A DNA stretch of 64,000 bases from positions 1 through 64,000 of the forward strand of contig NZ_AKKA01000082.1 in assembly GCF_000282035.1 (NCBI RefSeq). The letters run 5' to 3'. The stretch is from Rhizobium sp. CF122. GTDB taxonomy: Bacteria > Pseudomonadota > Alphaproteobacteria > Rhizobiales > Rhizobiaceae. Under the pieces are notes generated by a model. That model ran no database searches. It saw nothing but the letters and a program-made list of their open reading frames with translations, and was not told the DNA's origin. Positions 8,209 through 17,539 of the stretch are shown here, in pieces. Every line of letters begins with the position of its first letter. Position 1 is the stretch's first letter. The position numbers and the translations under genes were made by a program.

Positions 8209-8835
8209 ATGGCAGCCACCATACGTTACCATGAAGGTGATATTTCCGCGGCGGATGCTGCGCGCTACACCGGAGCCATTGCCATCGACACCGAAACGCT
8301 CGGGCTTGTGCCGCGCCGCGACCGGTTGTGCGTCGTGCAGCTTTCGTCGGGCGACGGTTCAGCCGATGTAATCCGCATCGCTGCGGGCCAAAAGGATGCG
8401 CCAAACCTCGTTGCAATGTTGGCCGACCCTTCCCGTCAGAAGATCTTCCACTATGGCCGCTTCGATATTGCCGTCCTGTTTCATACCTTCGGCGTCACCG
8501 CCCAACCGGTCTTCTGCACGAAGATCGCCTCACGCCTCATCCGCACCTACACCGATCGGCACGGCCTCAAGGACAACCTCAAGGAAATGTTGGACGTCGA
8601 TATTTCCAAGACGCAACAGTCGTCCGACTGGGCAGCCGCGACGCTATCTCAGGCACAATTGGAATACGCCGCCTCTGATGTGCTCTATCTGCATGCGCTG
8701 CGCGACAAGCTGACGGAACGGCTGGTGCGCGACGGCCGCATGGATCACGCCAATGCCTGCTTCGAATTCCTTCCGACACGCGCCAAGCTCGATCTGCTCG
8801 GCTGGGAAGAAGCCGACATCTTCGCGCATAGCTGA
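8209..8835 (+). CDS. RNase D-like 3'-5' exoribonuclease (DEDDy family)
   Basis: A 208-residue protein with all five DEDDy residues: Asp27 and Glu29 in IDTET, Asp86 in GRFDIAVL, and Tyr153 with Asp157 in YAASDVLY. It is about half the length of E. coli RNase D and lacks both HRDC domains, so it is the short alphaproteobacterial form. The family trims 3' ends of tRNA precursors and other RNAs using two metal ions. It is transcribed alone, about 70 bp after the gab regulator. Whether its substrate is tRNA, other RNA or DNA is not decidable here. Confidence 0.88.
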   Translation: MAATIRYHEGDISAADAARYTGAIAIDTETLGLVPRRDRLCVVQLSSGDGSADVIRIAAGQKDAPNLVAMLADPSRQKIFHYGRFDIAVLFHTFGVTAQPVFCTKIASRLIRTYTDRHGLKDNLKEMLDVDISKTQQSSDWAAATLSQAQLEYAASDVLYLHALRDKLTERLVRDGRMDHANACFEFLPTRAKLDLLGWEEADIFAHS

Positions 8836-9066
8836 GACATTTCTGGATTTTGCAAAGATAGAACCGGGCGCGGCCATCCGCGCACCGGCCATTAGCAATT
8901 CGTTAACTGTCGCTTCGTTAAATTCTTTACCAATTTTTATGCATTCGACGGCGCGATGGAGCGTCACGTCGCGCAGGAAGGAACTGCCGGGGAATGCGAC
9001 GGGCCGGATGAGCGCGGCCTTCTTGTAACCTGCTTTCATCGCACTTTACGAAAGAAGGAGCATGGC

Positions 9067-10614
9067 ATGTTGACTCCGGTTCGTTCAGCGTCAAATGCGA
9101 GTTTATCCACCCAGAGCCAGACGACCGTCGTCAGCACCGACGGCCTGGTGCGCGCTGCCAGCGCCGTTGCTCCGGTCAGCCAGATCCAGGGCGCGGATCT
9201 CAACTCCTCGGTTGCCGGCAAACTCAACATCCTCCTGCTGGCCGTGCGTGCACGCATGGTCGATGCCCTTCTTGATGTGCTCAATGCGACCAGCGAGGCG
9301 CTTTCAATCCCGCGGGAGGACGACGAAACAGATCTTGTCTTTGCCTCCCGCCTTGCGACCGCGATACAGAAGTTGCCGCCGGCGAAAATCGAGCAGGTAG
9401 AGCGTCAGCTTGCAATGCAGGGCCATGCAGTCCCGCTTCGCCAGCTCGCTGAGGCGCTCCGAAACCCGGCCGGACCGGAGGCCGCCCGCATTGCCACCTA
9501 TCTCGAAACCATTCGCTACAAGGATCGCGATCTCGCGGCGCGCGCCGTGGTTCGCTCCTACGGCCAGAATGATGCCTCGCCGCTGCGCCAGGAGCAGCGG
9601 ACCGAAATCAGCATCCATCGGGACAATCTGGCTGGCGCTGCGCGAACTCCTGTCGCAACGAGGCAGGAGCCGGAAGCTCTGCGGCCGCAGACGGCGCTCG
9701 TTGCCGCCGCCTATCTCGATGCAGACGGCGAACAGGTCCAACTCATCAAAGGATCTGTCCCTGCCGACGAGCCTCTCGCCAAGTCGGCTGTCGAGGCAGC
9801 CGGCGAAGAAGTGTTCCCTGAGCTCGGCGAAGACTTACAAGAGAGTGTAGCGTTAGAGGAAGAGGTCGAGTCGGCGCACGTAGCAGTGCAAGCGAACACG
9901 CACGGGCCAGCATCCAAGGTCGATCCCATTATTCCAAAGAGTTGGCCGGCGATACCTGCATCCCTCTCGGACGATACGACGAAGCTGATCGTAACAATCA
10001 TTCAGGACCAGGAGACAGAAGTATTGCTCGAGGCAGCCGAACCGGATCCGGCAGTCGAAATCGACATCATCCTCGATGAGACTATCCTGACCGATCTACC
10101 AGAGGAGTTGACTGCACTGCCTGATCGCGCCTCCCTGCCGGAAAGCGTGGCGCGCCAATCGCCGCTTCTCGCGGAACAGCCGGCAGGCGAAGCCGCTATC
10201 GCAACAGCGAAGAAACATCCGGCTCCGGAAATCCCAATACCCCTGATCGTACAGCAGGCCATCGACGAAACCTATGTGCCGGTGCTGATGAAGATCGTCG
10301 AGGGCGTTCCCTACGCGACGCAGCCTTACGAATTCTCAAAGGACGAGGCCGACGATAGCGGCGCCCGTGAGATGTACCGCGAAGATCACAACGGCGGCGA
10401 GCCGTCGGAGGAGGATGCGGACCAGCAAGGCGAGCCGCCGAACGAGGACGAGACGGGTGTCACAGTCGACGACGAAACCGCCGCTGCCGTGGCCGCCCGA
10501 GAAAGCCAGATCAAGGCTGGGACGCCGCCTCACCGTCCGGCACCGGCCCTGCCAATGGCTGCGAGCGCAGACGAAGCCTATACGCGCTATCGGCGCAAGG
10601 TCGACTGGGAATAG
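9067..10614 (+). CDS. Uncharacterised acidic protein, 515 residues
   Basis: I do not recognise a family. The chosen ATG follows AAGGAG by 6 nt; codons before it are probably untranslated. Residues 1-35 are Ser/Thr rich without a signal peptide. Residues about 37-145 look helical with regular leucines (LNILLLAVRARMVDALLDVL). Residues about 150-400 are low-complexity and rich in Glu, Ala and Pro, hence likely disordered. A short ordered-looking part (AIDETYVPVLMKIVEG) precedes another acidic stretch and a basic end (YTRYRRKVDWE). No membrane segment is visible. It stands alone between the RNase D gene and a strong bidirectional terminator. A scaffold or nucleic-acid-associated role is only a guess. 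Confidence 0.7.
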   Translation: MLTPVRSASNASLSTQSQTTVVSTDGLVRAASAVAPVSQIQGADLNSSVAGKLNILLLAVRARMVDALLDVLNATSEALSIPREDDETDLVFASRLATAIQKLPPAKIEQVERQLAMQGHAVPLRQLAEALRNPAGPEAARIATYLETIRYKDRDLAARAVVRSYGQNDASPLRQEQRTEISIHRDNLAGAARTPVATRQEPEALRPQTALVAAAYLDADGEQVQLIKGSVPADEPLAKSAVEAAGEEVFPELGEDLQESVALEEEVESAHVAVQANTHGPASKVDPIIPKSWPAIPASLSDDTTKLIVTIIQDQETEVLLEAAEPDPAVEIDIILDETILTDLPEELTALPDRASLPESVARQSPLLAEQPAGEAAIATAKKHPAPEIPIPLIVQQAIDETYVPVLMKIVEGVPYATQPYEFSKDEADDSGAREMYREDHNGGEPSEEDADQQGEPPNEDETGVTVDDETAAAVAARESQIKAGTPPHRPAPALPMAASADEAYTRYRRKVDWE

Positions 10615-10644
10615 CCCGCGACCCTACACCAGCAGCGGAAATGC

Positions 10645-10680
10645 AAAGAACCCGCCGGATCGCTCCGGCGGGTTCTTTTA
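10645..10680. terminator. Bidirectional intrinsic terminator
   Basis: A perfect 15-bp stem (10645-10659 with 10664-10678) with the tetraloop TCGC, flanked by A and T runs. It sits between the convergent acidic-protein gene and rpsA and should end both transcripts. Confidence 0.85.
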
Positions 10681-10703
10681 TTCTTCAAGCCTGAGGCTGG
10701 CGA

Positions 10704-12407
10704 TTATTCGCCGCCGCGGTTCTTCAGAGCCGCGCCGAGGATGTCGCCGAGCGAAGCGCCGGAGTCGGACGAACCGAACTGAGCGACAGCTTCCTTCTCT
10801 TCCGCGATTTCCAGAGCCTTGATGGACAGCATGATCTTGCGGTCCTTCTTGGAGAAGTTGGTGACGCGGGCGTCAACAACCTGGCCAACCGAGAAGCGTT
10901 CCGGACGCTGCTCGTCGCGGTCGCGCGACAGGTCTGCGCGGCGGATGAACGAGGTGATGTCTTCGTGGTCGACGAGCTTCACTTCGATGCCGCCGTCGTT
11001 GACTGCGATAACTTCGCAGGAAACGACTGCATTCTTGCGCAGGTCGCCGGAAGCTGCTGCTTCGCCGACAGCATCCTTGCCGAGCTGCTTGATGCCGAGC
11101 GAGATGCGCTCCTTTTCGACATCAACATCGAGAACGACAGCCTTGACGACGTCACCCTTGTTGAACTCTTCGATGACCTGTTCGCCCGGACGGTTCCAGT
11201 CGAGGTCGGAGAGGTGCACCATGCCGTCAACATCGCCGTCGAGGCCGATGAACAGGCCGAATTCGGTCTTGTTCTTGACTTCGCCTTCGACTTCAGTGCC
11301 GGCTGGATGGTTGCGAGCGAATGCCGCCCACGGATTTTCCAGCGTCTGCTTGAGGCCGAGCGAAATACGGCGCTTGGACGGATCGACTTCGAGAACGACG
11401 ACTTCGACTTCCTGGCTCGTGGACAGGATCTTGCCGGGGTGTACGTTCTTCTTGGTCCAGGACATTTCCGAGATGTGGATCAGGCCTTCGATGCCCGGCT
11501 CCAGCTCGACGAACGCACCGTAGTCGGTGATGTTCGTGACGGTACCGGAAATCTTCTTGCCTTCCGGATACTTGGCCTGGATGCCATCCCACGGATCCGA
11601 CTCGAGCTGCTTCATGCCGAGCGAGATGCGGTGGGTTTCCTGGTTGATGCGGATGATCTGAACCTTGACCTGCTGGCCAATGGACAGGATTTCCGACGGA
11701 TGGTTCACACGGCGCCATGCCATGTCGGTGACGTGCAGCAGGCCGTCGATGCCGCCGAGGTCAACGAACGCACCGTAGTCGGTGATGTTCTTGACAACGC
11801 CGTCAACAACCTGGCCTTCTTCGAGGTTCTGAACGATTTCAGAACGCTGCTCGGCACGGGATTCTTCCAGAACCGTACGACGCGATACGACGATGTTGCC
11901 GCGGCGCTTGTCCATCTTGAGGATTTCGAAGGGCTGCGGATTGTGCATCAGCGGGGTGACGTCGCGGATCGGACGGATGTCGACCTGCGAACGCGGCAGG
12001 AAGGCGATCGCGCCGTCGAGATCGACCGTGAAGCCGCCCTTGACCTGGTTGAAGATGACGCCTTCAACGCGCTCGCCAGCTTCGAACTTGGCTTCGAGCT
12101 TGATCCAGCTTTCTTCGCGGCGAGCCTTCTCGCGCGACAGAACAGCTTCGCCGAGAGCGTTTTCGATGCGCTCAACGTAAACTTCGACTTCGTCGCCGAC
12201 CTTGAGCGAGCCGTCCTTGGCCTTGGCGCCGAATTCCTTGAGTAGGATGCGACCTTCGACCTTCAGGCCGACGTCGACAACGGCAGAGTCCTTCTCGATT
12301 GCCGTTACGATGCCCTTGGTGACATAGCCTTCAGCCAGGTCGTGCTTGGCAAAGGACTCTTCGAGAAGGGCCGCGAAATCTTCGCGAGAGGGAGTAGCTA
12401 CTGACAT
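10704..12407 (-). CDS. rpsA: 30S ribosomal protein S1
   Basis: A 567-residue protein with six tandem S1 (OB-fold) repeats. The first two are divergent and anchor S1 to the ribosome; the later four carry the repeated GAFVDLG/GLLHVTDM or GAFVELE/GLIHISEM signatures that bind mRNA. It unwinds and holds mRNA leaders during initiation. The ATG is preceded by AGGAG at 7 nt; an in-frame extension of 31 codons is not supported. It follows cmk after a 167-bp gap, the usual order in proteobacteria. S1 normally represses its own translation, and the long cmk-rpsA gap may hold that leader. Confidence 0.97.
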   Translation of the reverse strand: MSVATPSREDFAALLEESFAKHDLAEGYVTKGIVTAIEKDSAVVDVGLKVEGRILLKEFGAKAKDGSLKVGDEVEVYVERIENALGEAVLSREKARREESWIKLEAKFEAGERVEGVIFNQVKGGFTVDLDGAIAFLPRSQVDIRPIRDVTPLMHNPQPFEILKMDKRRGNIVVSRRTVLEESRAEQRSEIVQNLEEGQVVDGVVKNITDYGAFVDLGGIDGLLHVTDMAWRRVNHPSEILSIGQQVKVQIIRINQETHRISLGMKQLESDPWDGIQAKYPEGKKISGTVTNITDYGAFVELEPGIEGLIHISEMSWTKKNVHPGKILSTSQEVEVVVLEVDPSKRRISLGLKQTLENPWAAFARNHPAGTEVEGEVKNKTEFGLFIGLDGDVDGMVHLSDLDWNRPGEQVIEEFNKGDVVKAVVLDVDVEKERISLGIKQLGKDAVGEAAASGDLRKNAVVSCEVIAVNDGGIEVKLVDHEDITSFIRRADLSRDRDEQRPERFSVGQVVDARVTNFSKKDRKIMLSIKALEIAEEKEAVAQFGSSDSGASLGDILGAALKNRGGE

Positions 12408-12574
12408 GTAATCTCCTGCATATCCGAATCCGGATACGTATGCGCCGGTTGGTTCGTGTTGAACGGGCCTGAACCCAGTCCGCCTCCTGTCGGGAAGCAA
12501 TCCGGCGCTTGGACGGAATTTCAGGCTTAGTCTTCAAAAGCGACCCAGGCAAAGCTTGGGCAAATCGCTCGAAT

Positions 12575-13222
12575 TCAGGTACTTCGGCTCAAAGCTGCAT
12601 CGATGATCGATTTCGCAGCTTGAAACGCGGCCTCTATACTCATTTCCGACGTATCAAGCAAGTGCGCGTCTTCGGCTGGTTTCAAAGGGCTGTCGGCCCG
12701 TCCCATGTCGCGTTCGTCGCGGCGCTTGACGTCGTCGAAAATGGCATCGAAATCGGCAATTCCTCCCTTGCCTCTTATTTCGTCGTAGCGGCGCTTCGCC
12801 CGAACCTCGGGACTTGCCGTCACATAGAGCTTCACCGGCGCTGCCGGGCAAACGACGGTGCCGATATCACGGCCGTCGAGCACCGTTCCGGGCGCCTTTT
12901 CCGAAAACCGCCGCTGTGCCTCTACCAGTGCACGCCGCACCGCGGGCATGATGGCGATCTTCGAGGCCGCCTCGCCGATCTCGTGCTTCGAGAGTATATC
13001 GCGATCGAGTCCGGCCAGTTCAACCTCGCGCGCCATCTTTTCCGCCACGGCCTCGTCGTCGAGCGTCAGGCCAGCATCCAGCAAAGCCTTGGCAGTCGCG
13101 CGGTAGGTAAGTCCCGTGTCGAGATGATGAAATCCGTAGGTCTCCGCGATGCGGCGCGAGAGTGTTCCCTTGCCGGCCGCGGCAGGTCCATCGATGGCAA
13201 TCGTAAACTGTTTGGAGCTCAT
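12575..13222 (-). CDS. cmk: Cytidylate kinase
   Basis: A 215-residue P-loop kinase. Residues 12-20 (GPAAAGKGT) are the Walker A loop, followed by a LDTGLTYRA segment typical of CMP kinases and a DGRDIGTVV motif near the middle that recognises the cytosine nucleotide. It phosphorylates CMP and dCMP, salvaging nucleotides released by RNA turnover. It lies between a PaiB-like gene 8 bp upstream and rpsA downstream, all on the minus strand. Many alphaproteobacteria have aroA at the position of the PaiB gene. Confidence 0.96.
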   Translation of the reverse strand: MSSKQFTIAIDGPAAAGKGTLSRRIAETYGFHHLDTGLTYRATAKALLDAGLTLDDEAVAEKMAREVELAGLDRDILSKHEIGEAASKIAIMPAVRRALVEAQRRFSEKAPGTVLDGRDIGTVVCPAAPVKLYVTASPEVRAKRRYDEIRGKGGIADFDAIFDDVKRRDERDMGRADSPLKPAEDAHLLDTSEMSIEAAFQAAKSIIDAALSRST

Positions 13223-13230
13223 CTATCCGT

Positions 13231-13872
13231 TCATTTCTCTGCCAGTCCGCCGTAACGACGGACGAGATCGACCATGTCTGCCTGACCGGCCTCTTCGCCG
13301 AGACCGGCAGCAACGCCCTGGCGATCGGCAACGGGTCGGTTCTGGCTTACCTTCCACTTGCCTTCGATCGCGGCAATCTCGATCTCTACGCCGATGATGC
13401 CTTTCAACTGCGCGCGAATGAAATCATCCGGCGCGTCGCCGACCGCCCAGGGCCTGTCACGTGGCCCTTCCTGTTGCGTGGTGATCGCGTTGATCTGCTG
13501 AAGCAACCAGGCCGCATCGTCGATGACACGCGCCCTGCCCCTCACCTGCACGATGGCGTAGTTCCAGGTCGGCACGACTTTGCCGGTCTCTTGCTTCGTC
13601 TGGTACCAGGACGGGGTGATGTAGGCATCGGCACCCTGGAACACTGCAAGCACGTCGGCGCCCGCCCCGATATCGCGCCACTGCGGATTGGCCTTGGAGA
13701 GGTGAAGGCGCAGCGTGCCCTTCTCGCAAGCTGCTGCATCGAGATGAAAGGGAACCGAATTTGCCATGAGACCCGCAGCACCCGCGGTGATCAGCAAGCC
13801 GAGCGGATGCGCCCGGATCAAGGCGTGCTGGACGCTTAGGTCTTCCTCACGAAAATGCGGCGGCTGGTACAT
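13231..13872 (-). CDS. PaiB family FMN-binding regulator-like protein
   Basis: A 213-residue member of the PaiB/FMN-binding split-barrel family. It starts with MYQPPHF, typical of the family, and carries PSWYQTK and VPTWNYAIV in the flavin-barrel region, followed by a C-terminal IVGVEI-like strand (GIIGVEIEIAAIEGKWK). Bacillus PaiB was described as a transcriptional repressor of sporulation and protease genes, but most homologues have no proven DNA-binding part and may be flavin or heme binding enzymes. The ATG chosen gives the canonical N-terminus; the ORF runs 25 codons further up. It lies 8 bp before cmk and is probably co-transcribed. Confidence 0.85.
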   Translation of the reverse strand: MYQPPHFREEDLSVQHALIRAHPLGLLITAGAAGLMANSVPFHLDAAACEKGTLRLHLSKANPQWRDIGAGADVLAVFQGADAYITPSWYQTKQETGKVVPTWNYAIVQVRGRARVIDDAAWLLQQINAITTQQEGPRDRPWAVGDAPDDFIRAQLKGIIGVEIEIAAIEGKWKVSQNRPVADRQGVAAGLGEEAGQADMVDLVRRYGGLAEK

Positions 13873-14111
13873 TGCCTTACACCCATTCCGGCAGTCGGCG
13901 ACACGCCGATCTGCCTTGCAAACGAACAATCGCCGGCTCACTACCACAAATGGCGGCGCCGGTCATCCGGCGCGCATGAGCGATGCATGAAGTTTGGCTT
14001 TGACATGCCGTGCTGCAACGATTATGGGGACCGGCTTATAAATTCCGAATAGAACGCCGGTTTTCACGGCATTTGTCGAATCTTGATTCGGCCATTCTCA
14101 TGAGGCTTACA

Positions 14112-14498
14112 GTGGCGAAAGCTGAACTTGGAACGAAGCGTACCGATCCGGAAACCGGCAAGAAGTTCTACGACCTGAACCGGGATCCGATTGTTTCTCC
14201 TTACACCGGCAAGTCCTATCCCCTTTCCTTCTTCGAGGAAACCTCTGCTGCTGCAGCGGCTGAAGCCCAGGATGAAGAGGAAGTGGCGGAAGTCGATACC
14301 GAAAGCACGGAAGTCGAACTCGTTTCGCTCGAGGACGCCGATGAAGGCGCATCCGGCGACGACATTCCAGATATGGGCGATGACGATGTCGAAATCGAAG
14401 GCGATGACGACGACACCTTCCTTGAAGCCGACGAAGATGATGATGACGACGACATGAGCGACATCATCGGCGTCACCGGCGACGAAGACGAAGTCTGA
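14112..14498 (+). CDS. TIGR02300 family protein (FYDLN acidic domain)
   Basis: A 128-residue protein. Residues 1-40 hold the conserved core AELGTKR...KKFYDLNRDP and SPYTGKSYP, and the rest is a strongly acidic tail with long Asp/Glu runs ending DEDEV. Function is unknown; it is nearly universal in alphaproteobacteria. A GTG start 5 nt after GAGG was preferred because it gives the family's VAKAELGT N-terminus; an ATG 12 nt upstream is the alternative. It is divergent from the PaiB-cmk-rpsA operon and precedes tRNA-Ala. Confidence 0.88.
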   Translation: MAKAELGTKRTDPETGKKFYDLNRDPIVSPYTGKSYPLSFFEETSAAAAAEAQDEEEVAEVDTESTEVELVSLEDADEGASGDDIPDMGDDDVEIEGDDDDTFLEADEDDDDDDMSDIIGVTGDEDEV

Positions 14499-14510
14499 TC
14501 CGATTAAGTG

Positions 14511-14549
14511 TCGGCCCGGACGAGAAAATTTCGCCGGGCCGATTTTTTT
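14511..14549 (+). terminator. Intrinsic terminator of the TIGR02300 gene
   Basis: TCGGCCCGG (14511-14519) pairs with CCGGGCCGA (14534-14542), with an additional inner CGA/TCG pairing, and seven T residues follow directly. Confidence 0.9.
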
Positions 14550-14646
14550 GGCTTGCTATCTCCAAAAACCGGAAGTAAGAAGCCGCCACTCCGCGAGGCA
14601 AGCCTTCGCGAAGCATCCCAGGACCGGCTCGCCGGACCGCCTTGAT

Positions 14647-14722
<76 letters not shown>

Positions 14723-14966
14723 AATCTTCGACTGTCTTATTGCATTGAAAGGCCTGCGTCTTAACGCCTGCTGGCAAAGGGCCAGAGCAGATCCTTCGGG
14801 TTTCCCTGTACTCAGGATCCTATCCGAATGGATAGGCTGCCTATACGCGCGTGCGATTCATTTCGCGGAGCAATCATGGTCTTCTTACCGGGTGTTCAAA
14901 GGTTCTGCGCCACCAGCCAATTCTGCGCGGAAGCCTGGCGATATTGGAAAGCCGGAGGATTTTCCC

Positions 14967-15260
14967 ATGGAAGCCCAGAGATACAGCCTGCACAAGAACC
15001 TCAACATCTATTGGACAGTGTTTGACGACGTCACCGGCCAGAAGGCCGTGCTCGACGGGTTTGTCATGGATATGGTGACCGCTGAGGAAGGCGGCGAATT
15101 GGTAGGCATGCTGAATCGCAAGGAGACCGAAGACAAGTTCCTTCTGGACACCTACCTCCCAGCCCTCACGGGTTTGGCTTGGCCGACGAGCCACCGTGAC
15201 CCAATAGAGCAGCACTACATGTTAAGTGCGCCGAATTCGGGCAGAGTCACGATCAACTGA
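14967..15260 (+). CDS. Small protein of unknown function, 97 residues
   Basis: The ATG lies 8 nt after GGAGGA, while the long in-frame ORF upstream has no binding site and runs close to the tRNA. The protein (begins MEAQRYSLHKN) is soluble, slightly acidic, with no signal or membrane segment and no motif I recognise. The 244 bp between the tRNA and this gene show nothing else. No neighbour suggests a role. The ribosome binding site and normal codon use support it as a real gene, but it could be strain-specific. Confidence 0.55.
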   Translation: MEAQRYSLHKNLNIYWTVFDDVTGQKAVLDGFVMDMVTAEEGGELVGMLNRKETEDKFLLDTYLPALTGLAWPTSHRDPIEQHYMLSAPNSGRVTIN

Positions 15261-15366
15261 AGAAACAGCTTGCCGCGGCGCTTCGCACGCCGATGCTTTG
15301 CCAAATTTTTAGCAACGGCGGCTATGGTTTCCATGCCGACTTCCGGCGGACTGGAGCCTTGGTTCA

Positions 15367-16089
15367 ATGACACGAGAAAGACGACGGCGGCTTATCCATA
15401 CACGCAGAACGGCAACGGGCCTGACTCTTGCCGGCGCGATCTCCTTTCTGGCCGGTATGACCGATGCGACCGGCCTTGCACTGACGGGAGACTTCGTGTC
15501 GTTCATGACGGGAAACACGACCCGTGCTGCCCTGTCGCTCGGAAATGGGGATTTGCGTCATGCAGCCATTCTTCTCTCGGCGATCATGGTCTTCGTGCTT
15601 GGCAATGCCGTTGGCATCGTGATCGCACATTTCTCGGACCGGCGCACCTTCGCCGTGCTTTCATGCGTCAGCATCGCGCTGGCAACGGCCTCCCTCATGG
15701 CGGGCGCGAACCTGGCGATGCCGCGCTTTTATCTCATCGTTGCCTCCATGGGGATGGTGAACGCGGCCGTGGAGCAGATCGAAGGGCTGCCGATCGGGCT
15801 GACCTATGTGACAGGGGCACTTTCGCGTTTCGGACGCGGTCTCGGACGCTGGATCGTTGGCGACAGGCGATCGGATTGGACGATCCAGATCGTACCTTGG
15901 GTCGGCATGCTGGGTGGGGCTATCGTTGGGGCGCTGCTGACACATATCGCCGGGGCAGCGGCGCTCTGGCTGATTGCCGTTTTTGCGATGCTGGTTGCGC
16001 TCGCCACCCTTTTAATTCCGAAACGCACGCAACGCCGGTTCAACGCCGCGCCACGTTCGCCAGTGCATATGAAGTCACGGTCGCAATAA
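15367..16089 (+). CDS. YoaK family (DUF1275) membrane protein
   Basis: A 240-residue integral membrane protein with about six hydrophobic helices (roughly 17-37, 66-86, 93-112, 117-135, 178-197 and 199-217). The N-terminal FLAGMTDATG and DFVSFMTGNTT motifs are the signature of DUF1275. Function is unknown; a transporter role is usually assumed. It stands alone, about 55 bp before the YdcF gene. The start is the first ATG of the family core; no strong binding site is seen. Confidence 0.82.
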   Translation: MTRERRRRLIHTRRTATGLTLAGAISFLAGMTDATGLALTGDFVSFMTGNTTRAALSLGNGDLRHAAILLSAIMVFVLGNAVGIVIAHFSDRRTFAVLSCVSIALATASLMAGANLAMPRFYLIVASMGMVNAAVEQIEGLPIGLTYVTGALSRFGRGLGRWIVGDRRSDWTIQIVPWVGMLGGAIVGALLTHIAGAAALWLIAVFAMLVALATLLIPKRTQRRFNAAPRSPVHMKSRSQ

Positions 16090-16142
16090 AACCCCATCGA
16101 ATCAGATAGAGGGCACGCGGAAACCGCTAGAGGAAGGCATCC

Positions 16143-16928
16143 TTGTTTCTCTTTTCAAAGCTCGTCTGGGTGTTCGGGCAACCTTTGTCGCTCGCTTTTC
16201 TTTTCGTCGTGTTTGCCCTGGTAGGGGGTCTTTTCCGCTGGCGCGCGACAAGCCTCGTTTCCTCCGCGATTGCGGGCCTCATCCTGTTCGTCACGCTCTA
16301 CACGACCGCCGGCAACTACCTTCTGCAGGGTCTGGAGGATCGGTTTGTTAAACCGCAGGATCCGGCAAATCTGCAGTGCATGATCGTGCTCGGCGGCGCT
16401 TTCGAGAACGAGGTGAACACCGCCCGCCACGGCATCGAGCTCAATGCCGGTGGCGATCGCTTCGTCGAGGCGCTGCGTCTGGCACAGAAATATCCGCAGG
16501 CGCGAATCTTGATTTCGGGCGGCGATGGATCGATCTCCGGAATCTATGAAGGCGACGCGGTGATTTCGGCGCGCTTCTTCCCGATGTTTGGTATCGGCGG
16601 GGAACGCCTGGTCGAAGAAACGACGTCGCGGACGACGTTCGAAAACGCCATGAACACCAAGGAACTCCTGGCGAGCCAAGGCCTTTCGAATTGCCTGCTG
16701 ATCACCTCAGGCTATCATATGCCGCGGTCGGTCGGCATTTTCCGAAAGCTTGGTATCGACGTCGTGCCCTGGCCGACCGACTACCGGACCGACGGGCGGG
16801 AGAGCCTTAGCCTCGATTTCACACAGCCGAGCCGAAACGCTCAGAACCTGGCGACAGCAATCCGCGAATGGTTCGGGCTTGTCGGCTACTATCTTGCCGG
16901 CCGGACCTCAGAATTCTATCCCGGCTGA
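16143..16928 (+). CDS. YdcF/ElyC family (DUF218) envelope protein
   Basis: A 261-residue protein with two N-terminal membrane helices (about 12-31 and 37-57), then a DUF218 domain containing VLGGAFENE (about 81-89), the glycine-rich ILISGGDGS (about 122-130) and the LLITSGYHMPRS segment (about 185-196). Relatives such as ElyC affect peptidoglycan and lipid-carrier metabolism; the reaction is not settled. The start is a TTG 6 nt after GAGGAAGGC; no ATG would preserve the first helix. It converges on the secreted-protein gene downstream. Confidence 0.8.
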   Translation: MFLFSKLVWVFGQPLSLAFLFVVFALVGGLFRWRATSLVSSAIAGLILFVTLYTTAGNYLLQGLEDRFVKPQDPANLQCMIVLGGAFENEVNTARHGIELNAGGDRFVEALRLAQKYPQARILISGGDGSISGIYEGDAVISARFFPMFGIGGERLVEETTSRTTFENAMNTKELLASQGLSNCLLITSGYHMPRSVGIFRKLGIDVVPWPTDYRTDGRESLSLDFTQPSRNAQNLATAIREWFGLVGYYLAGRTSEFYPG

Positions 16929-16933
16929 ACGCG

Positions 16934-17416
16934 CTATTTCTTGGAGATCGTCACGAACTTGGTGCCGCGCACACGGGCCGTGACGATACAGGGCTCCTTC
17001 TCCTTGTCGACATCCGGGCGATCGCAGAAGCGCGGGTGCATTTTCATCGCCAGCACCATGTTGCCGAAGCGCTTCACGAAATCATAGCCGTAGATCTGGG
17101 CGGTCGCGATCATGAAATAGCCGCCCTCGGCGACCTGCAGATAGAAATTGTAGGTGCAGCCGTCGTCATTGCACTGCGGACCCTTCTCTCCGTCGCAAGT
17201 CAGCTCGCCCTCGTTGACGACGGCGTCTATCAGGCCGTCGTTGTTGATATCCTGGCGGATGACGTAGCCATCCGAAAACTCGGCCTTGGTGCACTGCTCC
17301 TGAAAGTGCTTCTTCTCATAGATCTCCGGGTCCGAGATAAGCGACTGTTGGGCGAAGGCCGCAACCGGGGCGGCGAGCAACGCGGCAATGTTCAGAGCGA
17401 TCAGGAGCGTTTTCAC
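16934..17416 (-). CDS. Secreted protein of unknown function, 160 residues
   Basis: A GTG start was chosen because it begins a clear signal peptide (VKTLLIALNIAALLAAPVAAFAQ, hydrophobic core then AFA-Q cleavage site). The long in-frame ORF upstream of it is antisense to the neighbouring gene. The mature part has several paired cysteines (QCTKAEF, LTCDGEKGPQCNDDGC, RFCDRPD, EPCIV), which suggests disulfides in the periplasm, and a D-x-N-x-D-G calcium-loop-like run (DINNDGLID). I know no function. It is divergent from the TRIC channel gene. Confidence 0.75.
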   Translation of the reverse strand: MKTLLIALNIAALLAAPVAAFAQQSLISDPEIYEKKHFQEQCTKAEFSDGYVIRQDINNDGLIDAVVNEGELTCDGEKGPQCNDDGCTYNFYLQVAEGGYFMIATAQIYGYDFVKRFGNMVLAMKMHPRFCDRPDVDKEKEPCIVTARVRGTKFVTISKK

Positions 17417-17539
17417 GAGGGGCTTCTCTTTTGGTCGGATAAGGACGCTGTTGGCCGCGCAGTTTGCTTGATCCGCCTTGCGCCGCCCTTGCCGCCGTGA
17501 TTCATTTCGCAAAGATACACGTCGGTTCTGGAGGACTGC

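Noticed and set aside
8903..8921. Possible CtrA box (two TTAA repeats) before the 515-residue protein gene
   Set aside because: The TTAA repeats are 11 bp apart, whereas the CtrA motif needs 7, and no flanking match is seen.
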